Source: Mycobacteriales bacterium
Lineage (GTDB): Bacteria; Actinomycetota; Actinomycetes; Mycobacteriales; SCTD01
Direction: 5' to 3'
Assembly: GCA_030447385.1 (NCBI GenBank)
Contig: JAUJOY010000002.1
Location: 642,081-706,080, forward strand
Length of the DNA stretch: 64,000 bases
In this document: positions 34,829 to 43,451 of the stretch, one piece after another
How positions within the stretch are numbered: position 1 is the first letter of the stretch
Layout: each line of letters starts with the position of its first letter
Notes under the pieces: generated by a model
What the model was told of the DNA's origin: nothing
Databases searched by the model: none
Seen by the model: the letters and a program-made list of their open reading frames with translations, nothing else
Made by a program: the position numbers and the translations under genes

Positions 34829-35111
34829 CACCTGTCCCGCGGCCCCATCCCTCCCGCGCATCGCCGATAATCGACATTATGTCGCAGGCCGTGGGAGCGG
34901 GCTCGCACGGGAGGTGCCGCATCGGCTCCACCGCGGGTACGTGCAACCCGGCCCCACGAGTGGATCATCTGGGTCGTGGATCCGCACCGGACACGCCGGC
35001 GTGTCGCTGACCAGGACACGATCCAGATGATCACCCGGCCGCCGGGCCCACCGCATTCTCAGCGCCGGAGGGCGCGACGACGGACCCTCGCGGCCCCGGG
35101 GCCAGGCTGGA
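34818..35111. other. Non-coding gap around dif
   Basis: No plausible gene is seen on either strand in these 294 bp. Besides the dif candidate at 34860-34887, the stretch has a short imperfect inverted repeat around GTGGATCATCTGGGTCGTG and GATCCAGATGATCACC (about 34961-35036), which can form a hairpin, and a few GC-rich runs. Confidence 0.6.
34860..34887 (+). other. dif: dif chromosome dimer resolution site (XerC/XerD)
   Basis: XerC arm ATCGCCGATAA, centre TCGACA, XerD arm TTATGTCGCAG. The core CGCCGATAAT-NN-ACATTATGTC is the same as the actinobacterial dif consensus as I recall it, with 21 of 26 defined bases matching and the differences only at the ends. XerC and XerD would recombine two copies here to resolve chromosome dimers before division. 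It sits in a gene-free gap, and the orientation of GGGGGAG motifs flips across it. It marks the terminus of replication. Confidence 0.82.
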
Positions 35112-35930
35112 TCACGAGGAACGCGGCCGGGCCCGCTGCCGCCGGCCTTCCCGCAGCGTCGACCGGCTCCGGCCGGCCGGGGCCCCTGACGCCTCCCCCC
35201 TCAGCCGCCCCCGGGCGATCAGCTCCACCGTCAGGACGACGCCGACCGCCTGCACGGTGAGCACGCCCACGAGGATCAGCACCTGCACCGCCCCCGCCTC
35301 CACCGGAGTGGCCCCACCCAGCAGCGTCCCGACGAAGGCTCCCGGCAGGACCACCAGGCCGACGGTGCGGGTCTGGTCCAGCGCCGGCACGAGGGCCTCG
35401 GACGCCGCCGGCCGGCAGACCATCAGCGCCGCCTCCCGGTCGCCGAACCCGAGGGCCTGAGCTGCCTCGACCTCCCCTGCCCGGTTGTGCAGCTCCACCA
35501 GCGCGCGGCGACCGGCGAGCACGGTCGCGGTCATCGCGCCGCCGATGAGGATGCCGGCCACCGGGACGACGGCCACCCCCTGGGCCGGGAGGACCCCGAT
35601 CGCGAGGAGCCCGGCGACGACCGGGAGCGGCCCGGCCCCGACGGGCAGCGAGCACCACACGTCCGAACGGGCCACGCCGACGCGCCGCGCCGCGGTCAGC
35701 GTGGCGATCGCGTACATCGCTGCCACGAAGGCGAAGCTGGCCGCGAGGGACGAGACGATCGCCGCCAGCAGCAGCGCGACCGCCGCCAGCTGGGCGACCG
35801 CCCGCAGGGCCGCGGTGAGGATCCCCCGCCCGTGGCCGAGCTGCCCCCAGGCGGCCGCGGCGCAGCCGACGGCGACCAGGACGACGAGGGCCACCCCCAG
35901 CGGCGGGCCGAGCTGGACGAGCGTGGACAC
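35112..35930 (-). CDS. FetB-type ABC transporter permease (UPF0014)
   Basis: A 272-residue permease of the FetB/YbbM family, linked in E. coli to iron export. About seven hydrophobic segments are visible, starting with LGPPLGVALVVLVAVGCAAA, and the family-conserved segment is AAQALGFGDREAALMVCRPA followed later by LVVLPGAFVGTLLGGATPVE. The ATPase partner (FetA) is not in this window. The C-terminal 35 residues are basic and Pro-rich. GTG 35930 is the only reasonable start. Confidence 0.85.
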   Translation of the reverse strand: MSTLVQLGPPLGVALVVLVAVGCAAAAWGQLGHGRGILTAALRAVAQLAAVALLLAAIVSSLAASFAFVAAMYAIATLTAARRVGVARSDVWCSLPVGAGPLPVVAGLLAIGVLPAQGVAVVPVAGILIGGAMTATVLAGRRALVELHNRAGEVEAAQALGFGDREAALMVCRPAASEALVPALDQTRTVGLVVLPGAFVGTLLGGATPVEAGAVQVLILVGVLTVQAVGVVLTVELIARGRLRGEASGAPAGRSRSTLREGRRQRARPRSS

Positions 35931-35992
35931 CTCGACACTCGATCACGCGTGACGCCCGGCCGAAGCAGCGGTCCGGACCGGCTCCGGCTGGT

Positions 35993-35998
35993 TAGGCT
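35993..35998 (+). promoter_or_regulatory. -10 box of the HTTM operon, leaderless
   Basis: TAGGCT, then 6 nt, then ATG 36005. It should drive the three-gene unit 36005-37814. Confidence 0.55.
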
Positions 35999-36004
35999 GC
36001 GCCG

Positions 36005-36436
36005 ATGCTGACCGCCGCCGGACGTCGCGGGCGCGCGCTCGTCACGCTCGTCGTCGCCGCGCTGGTCCTGTGGGGCACCTTCCTCGGGGAGGACGACGAC
36101 TTCCCCTTCGGGCCGTTCAAGATGTACGCGGGGCGCGAGGACCCGGACGGGCTGGTCCTGTCCACCCGCGTGGAGGCGGTCGACAGCGGCGGGCGCCTGC
36201 GGGTCGTCGACGAGACCTCGACGGGCCTGCGGCGGGCCGAGATCGAGGGGCAGGCCCAGCGCCTGCGCGCCTCCCCCGAGCTGCTGGGGCTCCTGGCCGC
36301 CGCACACGCGGCGCTGCGCCCGGACGAGCCGCCGCTGGTCGAGGTGCGGGTCGTCGAGCGGACCTACCGCCTGCGCGACAGCCGCCCCACCGGCGAGCAG
36401 AGCGAGATCGTCCTCGTGAGCTGGCGGGCCCCGTGA
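36005..36436 (+). CDS. Membrane-anchored partner of an HTTM protein, function unknown
   Basis: A 143-residue protein with one N-terminal membrane helix (RALVTLVVAALVLWGTFLGE, residues 10-29) and an extracytoplasmic part. FPFGPFKMYAGREDPDGLVL directly after the helix resembles the 'PFxPxxMF' motif seen in proteins encoded next to HTTM-domain proteins. A beta-rich region follows (VEVRVVERTYRLRDSRPTGE). It overlaps the HTTM gene by 4 nt (GTGA) and starts a leaderless transcript. No enzymatic motif is recognised. Confidence 0.7.
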   Translation: MLTAAGRRGRALVTLVVAALVLWGTFLGEDDDFPFGPFKMYAGREDPDGLVLSTRVEAVDSGGRLRVVDETSTGLRRAEIEGQAQRLRASPELLGLLAAAHAALRPDEPPLVEVRVVERTYRLRDSRPTGEQSEIVLVSWRAP

Positions 36437-37338
36437 CGGCCGAGGCTGCGGCAGAGCCCGCCCCGGTGCGGCAGCGGGCAGCCGCGTCCGCCCTTCGGCC
36501 CCGGGTCCAGCCCGGGCGCTGGCTGTTCTCCCCCGTCCCCCTGGCCCGGATCGCCGTGCTGCGCGTCGTGGTCTACCTGTTCGTCCCGGTGGACGTGCTG
36601 CTGACCACGACCTGGGTCCGCGCCCACGCGCAGGTGCCGGGTGAGCTGTACGCGCCGCTGCGCCTCGGGCGGGTGCTCCCCCTTCCAACGCCCGGTCCGT
36701 GGGTGGAGGCACTGCAGGTCGTGCTGGTGGCCGCGGCGCTGGTGGCTGCCCTGGCCGCCGCGCGCTCCCGGCTCACCCGCGTCACCGGCTGGCTGGTCGC
36801 GGTGCTCTACCTGGAGTGGATGGTCGTGGCGATGAGCTACGGCAAGGTCGACCACGACCGCTTCGCGTTCCTCGTGGCGCTGTTCGTCCTGCCCAGCGTC
36901 GGGTGCGCGGCGCTGCGCAGCCGCGAGCGAACCGAGGCTGCCGGCTGGGCGCTGTCGATGATCGCGCTGGCGGTGGTGGCGACCTATACCCTGGCGGCGG
37001 TCGCCAAGATCCGCTACGGCGGGTGGGGCTGGGTCGACGGCTCCACGCTGACCTGGGCCGTGCTGCGGCGCAACACGCCCCTGTCCGAGCCGTTGCTCGA
37101 CATGCCGGCCGTGCTGCACGCCGCGCAGTACGCCCTGGTGCTGATGGAGCTGGCCATCGCCCCCCTGCTCCTGGTCCGCTGGCGCGAGCCGCGCATCACC
37201 TGGGGTCTGGCCGGGTTCTTCCTCGGCTTCCACCTGATGACCTTCTCGATGGTCACGATCATCTTCCTGCCGCACTGCATCGCGCTGCTGTCGCTCCTTC
37301 CGCTGGAGAAGCTCGTCCCTTCGGCGGCCCCGCCGTGA
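36433..37338 (+). CDS. HTTM-domain (vitamin-K-carboxylase-like) membrane protein
   Basis: A 301-residue multi-pass protein with about seven hydrophobic segments, including LARIAVLRVVVYLFVPVDVL, ALQVVLVAAALVAALAAARS and ITWGLAGFFLGFHLMTFSMV. The pattern matches the horizontally transferred transmembrane (HTTM) group related to gamma-glutamyl carboxylase. The SYGKVDHDRFAFLVALFVLP segment contains the His-Asp-Arg expected in such domains. It overlaps both neighbours. The substrate is unknown. Confidence 0.72.
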   Translation: MTAEAAAEPAPVRQRAAASALRPRVQPGRWLFSPVPLARIAVLRVVVYLFVPVDVLLTTTWVRAHAQVPGELYAPLRLGRVLPLPTPGPWVEALQVVLVAAALVAALAAARSRLTRVTGWLVAVLYLEWMVVAMSYGKVDHDRFAFLVALFVLPSVGCAALRSRERTEAAGWALSMIALAVVATYTLAAVAKIRYGGWGWVDGSTLTWAVLRRNTPLSEPLLDMPAVLHAAQYALVLMELAIAPLLLVRWREPRITWGLAGFFLGFHLMTFSMVTIIFLPHCIALLSLLPLEKLVPSAAPP

Positions 37339-37814
37339 TCCGCCCGCTGGCCGTGTTCGACATCGACGGCGTCCTGGCCGACGTACGCCACCGCTTGCCT
37401 CACCTCGAGCAGCGCCACAAGGACTGGGACGCCTTCTTCGCCGCCGCGCCGGACGACCCGCCGCTGGCGGCCGGCGTCGCGCTGGCGATCGAGAGCGCGA
37501 AGGACTGCGAGGTCGTCTACGTCACCGGCCGACCCGAGCGCTGCCGCGAGGACACGCTGCAGTGGTTCGCCCGGCACGGCCTGCCCCCGGGGCGGCTGTC
37601 AATGCGCAGCGGCCGCGACCGGCGGCCGGCGCGCCTTGCCAAGCCCGAGCTGCTGCGGCGGCTGGCCGCCGGCCGGGTCGTCGCCGTCGTGGTGGACGAC
37701 GACCCCGAGGTCTGCGAGGCCTACGAGCAGGCCGGCTACCCGGTGATCCGCGCCGAGTGGATGACCGGACCGGCGGCGCTGCGGGAGGCTCAGGAGGAGG
37801 AGGGACGCACCTGA
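37335..37814 (+). CDS. HAD-like phosphatase
   Basis: A 159-residue HAD-superfamily protein. The catalytic motif I is VFDIDGVLADVRHRLPHLE with the nucleophile in D-I-D-G, motif II is VVYVTGRPERCREDT, and motif III/IV is the VVVDDDPEVCEAYEQAGYPV segment. It resembles the polynucleotide 3'-phosphatase/nucleotidase type and is likely cytoplasmic. GTG 37335 overlaps the HTTM gene stop by 4 nt, so all three genes of the unit are coupled. The substrate is unknown. Confidence 0.8.
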   Translation: MIRPLAVFDIDGVLADVRHRLPHLEQRHKDWDAFFAAAPDDPPLAAGVALAIESAKDCEVVYVTGRPERCREDTLQWFARHGLPPGRLSMRSGRDRRPARLAKPELLRRLAAGRVVAVVVDDDPEVCEAYEQAGYPVIRAEWMTGPAALREAQEEEGRT

Positions 37815-37856
37815 GCCGGGGCCCAGCCCCGAGAGGGACGCAGCCGTGCCGGCTCA
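37812..37856. terminator. Bidirectional hairpin between HAD and pabB genes
   Basis: TGAGCCGG (37812-37819) pairs with CCGGCTCA (37849-37856), covering both stop codons; nested inside is the hairpin CGGGGC-CCA-GCCCCG at 37817-37831. It can serve both convergent genes. Confidence 0.55.
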
Positions 37857-38951
37857 GCCAGGACGGCGGCCGTGCAGCGCGGCCACCACCGGACCGGCCT
37901 TGGCGTGGGCCTCCTCGACCTCGCGCCGCGGGTCGCTGCTCCAGGTGATCCCACCCCCCGCCCAGAGATGGACCCGGTCCTCGTCGACGCCGACGGTGCG
38001 GATCGTCAGGCCCAGGTCCATCCCGCCCGGCCAGAGCAGCCCCAGCGCGCCCATGGCCGGTCCGCGCCCGACCGGCTCGAGGTCGGCCAGCAGCGAGCAC
38101 GCGGCGGCCTTGGGCGCTCCGGTGACCGAGCCGCCGGGCAGCAGGGCACTGAGCACGTCCATCGTCGTCACGCCGCCGGCGAGCCGGGCGGTGACGGTCG
38201 AGCTGGCCTGCAACAGGCCCGACCACTCGACCAGGTCGTACAGCCGCTCCACCTCGACCGTGCCCACCTCCGCCACCCGGGACAGGTCGTTGCGCTCGAG
38301 ATCGACGATCATCACGTGCTCGGCGCGGTCCTTGACGCTGCCCAGCAGCACCTCCCGGGAGCCCGGTCCCACGGCGATCGTGCCCTTCATGGGCATCGTC
38401 GTGACCCGTCCCCCCTCGACCTGCACCAGGCGCTCGGGTGAGCCGCTTCCCACTGCCCAGCCCTCGCCGGCCAGCACTCCCCCGCACACCGCACCGGGCA
38501 GTCCCGCAACGGCCGCGGCCAGCTCCCGCGGGGCGGCCCGGTGCCCGGCGCTGCGGTGGCCGACGACGTTGGCCTGGTAGACCTCGCCCCGCGCGATGGC
38601 CTGCCGCGCCGTCTCCACGGCGACGGCGTGCTCGGTGTCGGTCCATGACGGGGTCCACTCCCCCACCCGCGACGGACGCGGGTGCTGTGCCGCCCGGCTC
38701 GAGGCCGCCCGGACGTCCACCGCCCCGCGAAGGGCCACCGCTGCGATCTCCGGGACGGCGGCAACGGGGGAGCCGCGCCCCGGACGCACGCCTGCGAGCA
38801 GTGCCGCACCGACCGCCCCGACCAGCAGCGCCACCGTCACCGGCCCGCGCTGGGTCGCGGGCTCCCCTCCGAGCCCGTGGCCGGCCAGGAAGTCGCGCAG
38901 GCCGGTGACCGGGTCGCTCCGGTCGCCCGGCCGCCACTCCCAGCGGTCCAC
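37854..38951 (-). CDS. pabB: Aminodeoxychorismate/anthranilate synthase component I
   Basis: A 365-residue chorismate-binding enzyme. The signature is GEVYQANVVGHRSAGH, MPMKGTIAVGPGSREVLL, MIVDLERNDLSRVAEVGTVE and GSVTGAPKAAACSLLADLEP. It should make 4-amino-4-deoxychorismate (folate) or a related aminochorismate; it is short for TrpE, which favours the PabB group. No PabA or PabC is in the window. GTG 38951 is the best available start, though with no ribosome site; the strongly coding part begins there. It is flanked upstream by a CCCC/GGGG hairpin at 39001-39016. Confidence 0.85.
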   Translation of the reverse strand: MDRWEWRPGDRSDPVTGLRDFLAGHGLGGEPATQRGPVTVALLVGAVGAALLAGVRPGRGSPVAAVPEIAAVALRGAVDVRAASSRAAQHPRPSRVGEWTPSWTDTEHAVAVETARQAIARGEVYQANVVGHRSAGHRAAPRELAAAVAGLPGAVCGGVLAGEGWAVGSGSPERLVQVEGGRVTTMPMKGTIAVGPGSREVLLGSVKDRAEHVMIVDLERNDLSRVAEVGTVEVERLYDLVEWSGLLQASSTVTARLAGGVTTMDVLSALLPGGSVTGAPKAAACSLLADLEPVGRGPAMGALGLLWPGGMDLGLTIRTVGVDEDRVHLWAGGGITWSSDPRREVEEAHAKAGPVVAALHGRRPG

Positions 38952-39152
38952 CTCGGCGCGGGACGCCGCTCCCGCGGATCGGCCCCTGGCGGGGGCACTA
39001 GCCCCTTCGGGGGGGCAAATATGGCCCGGCTGTCCACCGACCAGTCGTTCAGTCCCCACGGGAAGAGCCCGACGATGACAGTGTGTTGACGATCCGGTAG
39101 CACTCTTCGGACCAGGAGCTTGGCGATGTACAGCAGCACGATCTCCAGCACG

Positions 39153-39362
39153 ATGCCCGGCACGTGCCAGCACGTCCCCGCCTGCCCCAGCGCGAATGCG
39201 GCTGATCACGACGCCGCGCGGGTGGTCTCGCGCCACCCGGAGCAGGGGTGGAGCCTGCTGTGCAACGGGGTCGTGGTGTTCGAGGACACCGGCGAGATCC
39301 TTCCTGACGGCCGGACCATCGCACCGCACCGCCCGTCGTGCCGCCTGGCCGGCGCCGCCTGA
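39153..39362 (+). CDS. DUF5999 family small protein
   Basis: A 69-residue protein recognised as the actinobacterial DUF5999 family: CQHVPACPSANAADHDAARV followed by VVSRHPEQGWSLLCNGVVVF and EDTGEILPDGRTIAPHRPSC. Function unknown; the CxHxPxCP start suggests a metal site. ATG 39153 is the best start, three or four residues before the conserved CQH. The upstream 200 bp up to pabB hold no clear promoter apart from TTGACG at about 39084-39089. It converges with gcvP. Confidence 0.82.
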   Translation: MPGTCQHVPACPSANAADHDAARVVSRHPEQGWSLLCNGVVVFEDTGEILPDGRTIAPHRPSCRLAGAA

Positions 39363-39449
39363 GCGCTCCTTGAGATCCGCCTGACCCACACCTCCGCCCG
39401 GCCCAGCCGGCGCAGGCACCGCGCCGCCTGAGCTCGGCGCCCCGGGCCA

Positions 39450-42371
39450 TCAGCTCTCGTAGGCCTCGGGTGAGGGGCACGAGCAGACCAGGTTGCGGTC
39501 GCCGTACGCGCCGTCGACCCGGCGGACCGGCGGCCAGTACTTCGAGGTACGTGCCACCCCGGCCGGGAAGGCCGCCAGCTGCCGCGGGTAGGGCCGCTTC
39601 CAGGGGCCGGTGACGCAGGACGCGGTGTGCGGAGCGTTCCGCAGCGGGTTGTCCTCGCGCGGCCAGGTCCCGCCGGCCACCTCCTCGATCTCCTGGCGGA
39701 TCGAGATCATCGCGGCGCAGAACCGGTCGAGCTCGGTCAGGTCCTCGCTCTCCGTCGGCTCGATCATCAACGTGCCGGGCACGGGGAAGCTCATCGTCGG
39801 GGCGTGGAAGCCGTAGTCGATCAGGCGCTTCGCGACGTCGTCGACGCTCACCCCCGTCGACGAAGTGATCTGCCGCAGGTCGACGATGCACTCGTGCGCG
39901 ACGAGGCCGTCGCGGCCGGTGTAGAGCACCGGGAAGTACGGCTGCAGGCGCCGCGCCACGTAGTTGGCCGACAGCACCGCGACCAGGGTCGCGCGGGTGA
40001 GCCCCTGCGCTCCCATGAGCCGGATGTACGCCCAGCTGATCGGCAGGATCCCCGCGCTGCCGTAGGGCGCGGCGCTGATCGGACCCGGGCCGGTCGCGGG
40101 GCCGGCCGCGTCGTCGCACGGGTGGTTCGGCAGGTAGGGAGCCAGGTGCGCGCGTACGGCCACCGGCCCGATGCCGGGACCGCCACCGCCGTGCGGGATG
40201 CAGAACGTCTTGTGGAGGTTGAGGTGGCTCACGTCCGCGCCGAAGCGGCCGGGTCTGGCCAGCCCGACCAGCGCGTTGAGGTTGGCGCCGTCGACGTAGA
40301 CCTGGCCGCCGGCGTCGTGCACCGACGCGCAGATGTCGCTGATCGTGTCCTCGAACACCCCGTGCGTGCTGGGGTAGGTGACCATGAGCGCCGCCAGCCG
40401 GTTCCCGTGCTGGGCGATCTTCTGGTGCAGGTCGTCCACGTCCACGTCACCGGTGGGTGCGCTGGCGACCACCACGACCCGCATCCCGGCCATGACCGCG
40501 CTGGCCGCATTGGTGCCGTGGGCACTGGACGGGATCAGGCAGACGTCGCGCTCGGTCTCGCCGTGCGCCCGGTGGAAGGCGCGGATGGCGAGCAGCCCGG
40601 CGAGCTCCCCCTGGGATCCGGCGTTGGGCTGCAGGCTCACCGCGTCATAGCCGGTGATCTCGCACAGCCATCGCTCGAGGTCGTCGATCAGCCGGCGGTA
40701 GCCGCGGGCGTTGGACGGCGGGGTGAAGGGGTGCAGCCCGGCGAACTCGGGCCAGGTGATCGGCTGCATCTCGGTCGTGGCGTTGAGCTTCATGGTGCAC
40801 GAGCCCAGCGGGATCATCGTCCGGTCCAGCGCGAGGTCGCGGTCGGCCAGCCGGCGCAGGTAGCGCAGCAGCGCCGTCTCGTTGCGGTGGTCGGAGAAGA
40901 CGGCAGCGGTGAGGTAGCTCGACTGGCGGCCGAGGTCTGCAGGAAGCGCCTCCGGCGTGTCGGCGTCCAGCGCGTCCCAGTCCGTGACCGGCCCGCCGAA
41001 GGCCGCGACGACGACGTCCAGGTGAGCCCGCGTGGTGGTCTCGTCGGTGCTCACCGCGAGCGTGTCGCCGTCGACCGGGCGCAGGTCCACGCCCGCCTCC
41101 GCGGCGCGGGCGAGGATCTCCCCGGCACGGCCGGGCACGCGCAGGGTGACCGTGTCGAAGTAGGCGTGGTGCACGAGCTCGACCTGCGGCAGCCGGTCCA
41201 GCGCCGCGCCGAGCAGGCTCGCCATCCGGCCGGTGCGCCGCGCGATGTCGCGCAGCCCCTGCGGCCCGTGGAAGACGGCGTACATCCCGGCGATCACCGC
41301 GAGCAGCACCTGGGCCGTGCAGATGTTGCTCGTCGCCTTCTCCCGGCGGATGTGCTGCTCCCGCGTCTGCAGGGCCAGGCGGTACGCGGGCGCGCCGTCG
41401 GCATCCACGCTGACCCCCACGAGGCGCCCGGGCATCGTCCGCTCCAGGCCACGCCGGACCGCCAGGTAGCCGGCGTGCGGCCCGCCGTAGCCCAGCGGGA
41501 CCCCGAAGCGCTGGCTGGAGCCGATCACCACGTCGGCGCCCATCTCCCCCGGGCTCTGCAGGAGCGTGAGGGCGAGCAGGTCGGCGGCCACGACGACCAG
41601 CGCCCCCCGCTCGTGGGCCTGCTCGATGACGGGGCGCAGGTCACGGACGCTGCCGCTCGCGCCCGGATAGGCCAGCAGGATCCCGAAGGGGGCTGAGTCC
41701 GCGGGCAGCCCGCCGGACAGGTCGGCCACCTGCACGGACAGTCCGAGCGGCTCCGCGCGGGTCCGCACCACGGCCAGCGTCTGCGGCAGGCAGTCCCCGT
41801 CGACGAGGAAGACCGCGTCCGCCGGTGCCTTGCTGCTGCGCCGCACGAGGGTCATCGCCTCGGCCGCCGCGGTCGCCTCGTCGAGCAGTGACGCCCCTGC
41901 GACGGCCAGGCCCGTGAGGTCGGTGACCACCGTCTGGAAGTTCAGCAGCGCCTCGAGCCGGCCCTGGCTGATCTCGGGCTGGTAGGGCGTGTAGGCGGTG
42001 TACCAGGCCGGGCTCTCGAGCACGTTGCGCTGGATCACCGGCGGGGTGTGCGTTCCGGAGTAGCCCAGCCCGATCATGGGCACGGTCACACGGTTCGAGT
42101 CCGCGTAGTCCCGCATCTCAGCCAGCACCTCGGGCTCCGAGCGGCCGGCCGGCAGGTCGAGCCCCTCGGCGGCGGTGATGGCGGCCGGGATCGCGGCCGA
42201 GGCGAGCTCGTCGAGGCTGTCGTAGCCCAGGAAGGCGAGCATCTTGGCCTGCTCGGTCAGGTCCGGCCCGATGTGCCGGTCGGCGAACGGCGCCGCCGAC
42301 TCCAGCTCGGCAAGGCTCGGCCGCGGCTGCGCGGTGGACGACCGGTCGGGCGGGAGGGGCGAGGCGCTCAT
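39450..42371 (-). CDS. gcvP: Glycine dehydrogenase (decarboxylating), P-protein
   Basis: A 973-residue single-chain PLP enzyme that decarboxylates glycine and transfers the aminomethyl group to the lipoyl arm of H-protein. Both homologous halves are present; the PLP lysine is in [20 protein letters not shown]. The N-terminus reads [20 protein letters not shown] followed by [11 protein letters not shown] 42371 has AGGAG 5 nt upstream and sits about 50 nt after a tandem glycine riboswitch. gcvH lies 3 kb away on the same strand; gcvT is not in the window. Confidence 0.97.
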   Translation of the reverse strand: MSASPLPPDRSSTAQPRPSLAELESAAPFADRHIGPDLTEQAKMLAFLGYDSLDELASAAIPAAITAAEGLDLPAGRSEPEVLAEMRDYADSNRVTVPMIGLGYSGTHTPPVIQRNVLESPAWYTAYTPYQPEISQGRLEALLNFQTVVTDLTGLAVAGASLLDEATAAAEAMTLVRRSSKAPADAVFLVDGDCLPQTLAVVRTRAEPLGLSVQVADLSGGLPADSAPFGILLAYPGASGSVRDLRPVIEQAHERGALVVVAADLLALTLLQSPGEMGADVVIGSSQRFGVPLGYGGPHAGYLAVRRGLERTMPGRLVGVSVDADGAPAYRLALQTREQHIRREKATSNICTAQVLLAVIAGMYAVFHGPQGLRDIARRTGRMASLLGAALDRLPQVELVHHAYFDTVTLRVPGRAGEILARAAEAGVDLRPVDGDTLAVSTDETTTRAHLDVVVAAFGGPVTDWDALDADTPEALPADLGRQSSYLTAAVFSDHRNETALLRYLRRLADRDLALDRTMIPLGSCTMKLNATTEMQPITWPEFAGLHPFTPPSNARGYRRLIDDLERWLCEITGYDAVSLQPNAGSQGELAGLLAIRAFHRAHGETERDVCLIPSSAHGTNAASAVMAGMRVVVVASAPTGDVDVDDLHQKIAQHGNRLAALMVTYPSTHGVFEDTISDICASVHDAGGQVYVDGANLNALVGLARPGRFGADVSHLNLHKTFCIPHGGGGPGIGPVAVRAHLAPYLPNHPCDDAAGPATGPGPISAAPYGSAGILPISWAYIRLMGAQGLTRATLVAVLSANYVARRLQPYFPVLYTGRDGLVAHECIVDLRQITSSTGVSVDDVAKRLIDYGFHAPTMSFPVPGTLMIEPTESEDLTELDRFCAAMISIRQEIEEVAGGTWPREDNPLRNAPHTASCVTGPWKRPYPRQLAAFPAGVARTSKYWPPVRRVDGAYGDRNLVCSCPSPEAYES

Positions 42372-42421
42372 GAGGGCTCCTGGCAGCTGCCGGGACGGCG
42401 CGCGGACACGCACCGCTGCCC

Positions 42422-42617
42422 TCCCGCTCTGTTGCTGGACCTGAGAGCTTCACCCCGAGGGGTTTGCACCGTCGGTGGGCCGGGCCGGCGCACCGGCCCG
42501 TCCGCTTTCCAGAGTTGCCTGACCCGCGCGGTCCTGGTGCCTGAGAGGTTGGTGGTGGGGAGGATTGCTCCTTCGGCGCCCCCCGCTGGCGGCGAGGGAA
42601 CTCTCCCGCACGGGATC
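42422..42617 (-). promoter_or_regulatory. Tandem glycine riboswitch upstream of gcvP
   Basis: Two aptamers, read on the - strand. The first has GCGGGAGAG (42609-42601), GCGCCGAAGGAGCAAT (about 42579-42564) and CTCTCAGGCACC (42547-42536). The second has GTCAGGCAACTCTGG (about 42523-42509), CCGACGGTGCAAACC (42475-42461) and CTCTCAGGTCC (42447-42437). These match the conserved gcvT-motif pieces: GGAGAG, CCGAnGGnGCAA, CTCTCAGG. They are spaced closely as in cooperative glycine sensors that turn on glycine cleavage. Located between the -10 box at 42630 and the gcvP ribosome site. Confidence 0.9.
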
Positions 42618-42629
42618 GTCAGCCCCGCC

Positions 42630-42635
42630 AGGTTA
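42630..42635 (-). promoter_or_regulatory. -10 box of the gcvP riboswitch transcript
   Basis: TAACCT on the - strand, placing the transcript start near 42623, just before the first glycine aptamer. No clear -35. Confidence 0.5.
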
Positions 42636-42690
42636 GCAGCGCGGCGGCGGGCGATCCGGCTGCCGCGCGGCGCTCGGCCCTGCGCGCTCG

Positions 42691-43329
42691 TCAGGCGGTC
42701 GTACGCCGACGGCGGCGAGTGGACAGCTCGTCCGCCGACGGGGCGGCGCCCTCGCCCGCGCCGGCAGCCGCTGCGGAGGCGCCTGCGCTGGTGGCCCGCT
42801 CCCCGGGCAGGGCGGCGAGGGTGCCCTCGACCTCGCGTACGTGGCGTCCGACGGCGATCCCGAACACCGCCTGGTCCCCCTGGAGCAGGTCGACCATCTC
42901 GTCGGTGGACGTGCACTCGTAGACCGTGGTGCCGTCGCTCATCAGCGTGATCTCGGCCAGGTCCGCCACGCCACGGCCGCGCAGGGTGCCGATGGCGGTG
43001 CGGATGTTGTGCAGCGAGATGCCCACGTCCAGCAGCTTCTTGACCAGCTTGAGCACCAGGATGTCGCGGAAGGAGTAGAGCCGCTGCGTCCCGGATCCGG
43101 CGGCCTCACGCACGGTGGGCTCCACCAGACCCGTGCGGGCCCAGTAGTCCAGCTGGCGGTAGGAGATCCCGGCGACGTTGCAGGCCGTCGGCCCGCGGTA
43201 GCCGATGTCCTCGGGTGCGGCGCCCGGCCGCTCGCTCTCGGGCAGGTCGTCGAACAGGGTCCCCTGCAGGCCCAGCGGGACGCGACCTGCGGCCGCCGGC
43301 GCGGAAGGCTCTGCGGGCTCGTCCACCAC
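42691..43329 (-). CDS. MerR-family regulator (Rv1830-like)
   Basis: A 212-residue MerR-type protein. The DNA-binding domain is at residues 45-110: GYRGPTACNVAGISYRQLDY followed by WARTGLVEPTVREAAGSGTQ, then RLYSFRDILVLKLVKKLLDV. The C-terminal part (STDEMVDLLQGDQAVFGIAV) has no ligand motif, and the tail is Ala-rich and basic. Its position between gcvP and the bifunctional nuclease matches Rv1830, a MerR protein linked to mycobacterial cell division. GTG 43329 follows AGGAG by 6 nt. A TTGACC-N17-TAACGT promoter lies upstream. Confidence 0.88.
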   Translation of the reverse strand: MVDEPAEPSAPAAAGRVPLGLQGTLFDDLPESERPGAAPEDIGYRGPTACNVAGISYRQLDYWARTGLVEPTVREAAGSGTQRLYSFRDILVLKLVKKLLDVGISLHNIRTAIGTLRGRGVADLAEITLMSDGTTVYECTSTDEMVDLLQGDQAVFGIAVGRHVREVEGTLAALPGERATSAGASAAAAGAGEGAAPSADELSTRRRRRTTA

Positions 43330-43389
43330 GTCCGGCTCCTGTCGTGATCGTGCGCTGTGGCCACTGTGCTGGCGGTAGGACCGCCACGG

Positions 43390-43418
43390 ACGTTAGGGAG
43401 CAGCCGCGGCCGGGTCAA
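43390..43418 (-). promoter_or_regulatory. Vegetative promoter of the Rv1830-like gene
   Basis: TTGACC (43418-43413) and TAACGT (43395-43390) spaced by exactly 17 bp on the - strand. It predicts a leader of about 54 nt. Confidence 0.7.
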
Positions 43419-43451
43419 CGACGTCCGTCCGGCGCGTCGCAACCCTGAACC

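Noticed and set aside
34861-34887. Palindromic operator (CGACAT-T-ATGTCG) for a metal or GntR-type regulator
   Set aside because: No gene start lies near enough on either side, and the longer match to the dif arms explains the symmetry better.
38999-39163. Possible 50-60-residue membrane peptide on the - strand (VPGIVLEIVLLYIAKLLVRR...)
   Set aside because: It is antisense to the start of the DUF5999 gene, has no ribosome site, and runs on in a non-coding-looking frame. The opposite-strand gene has the recognisable family.
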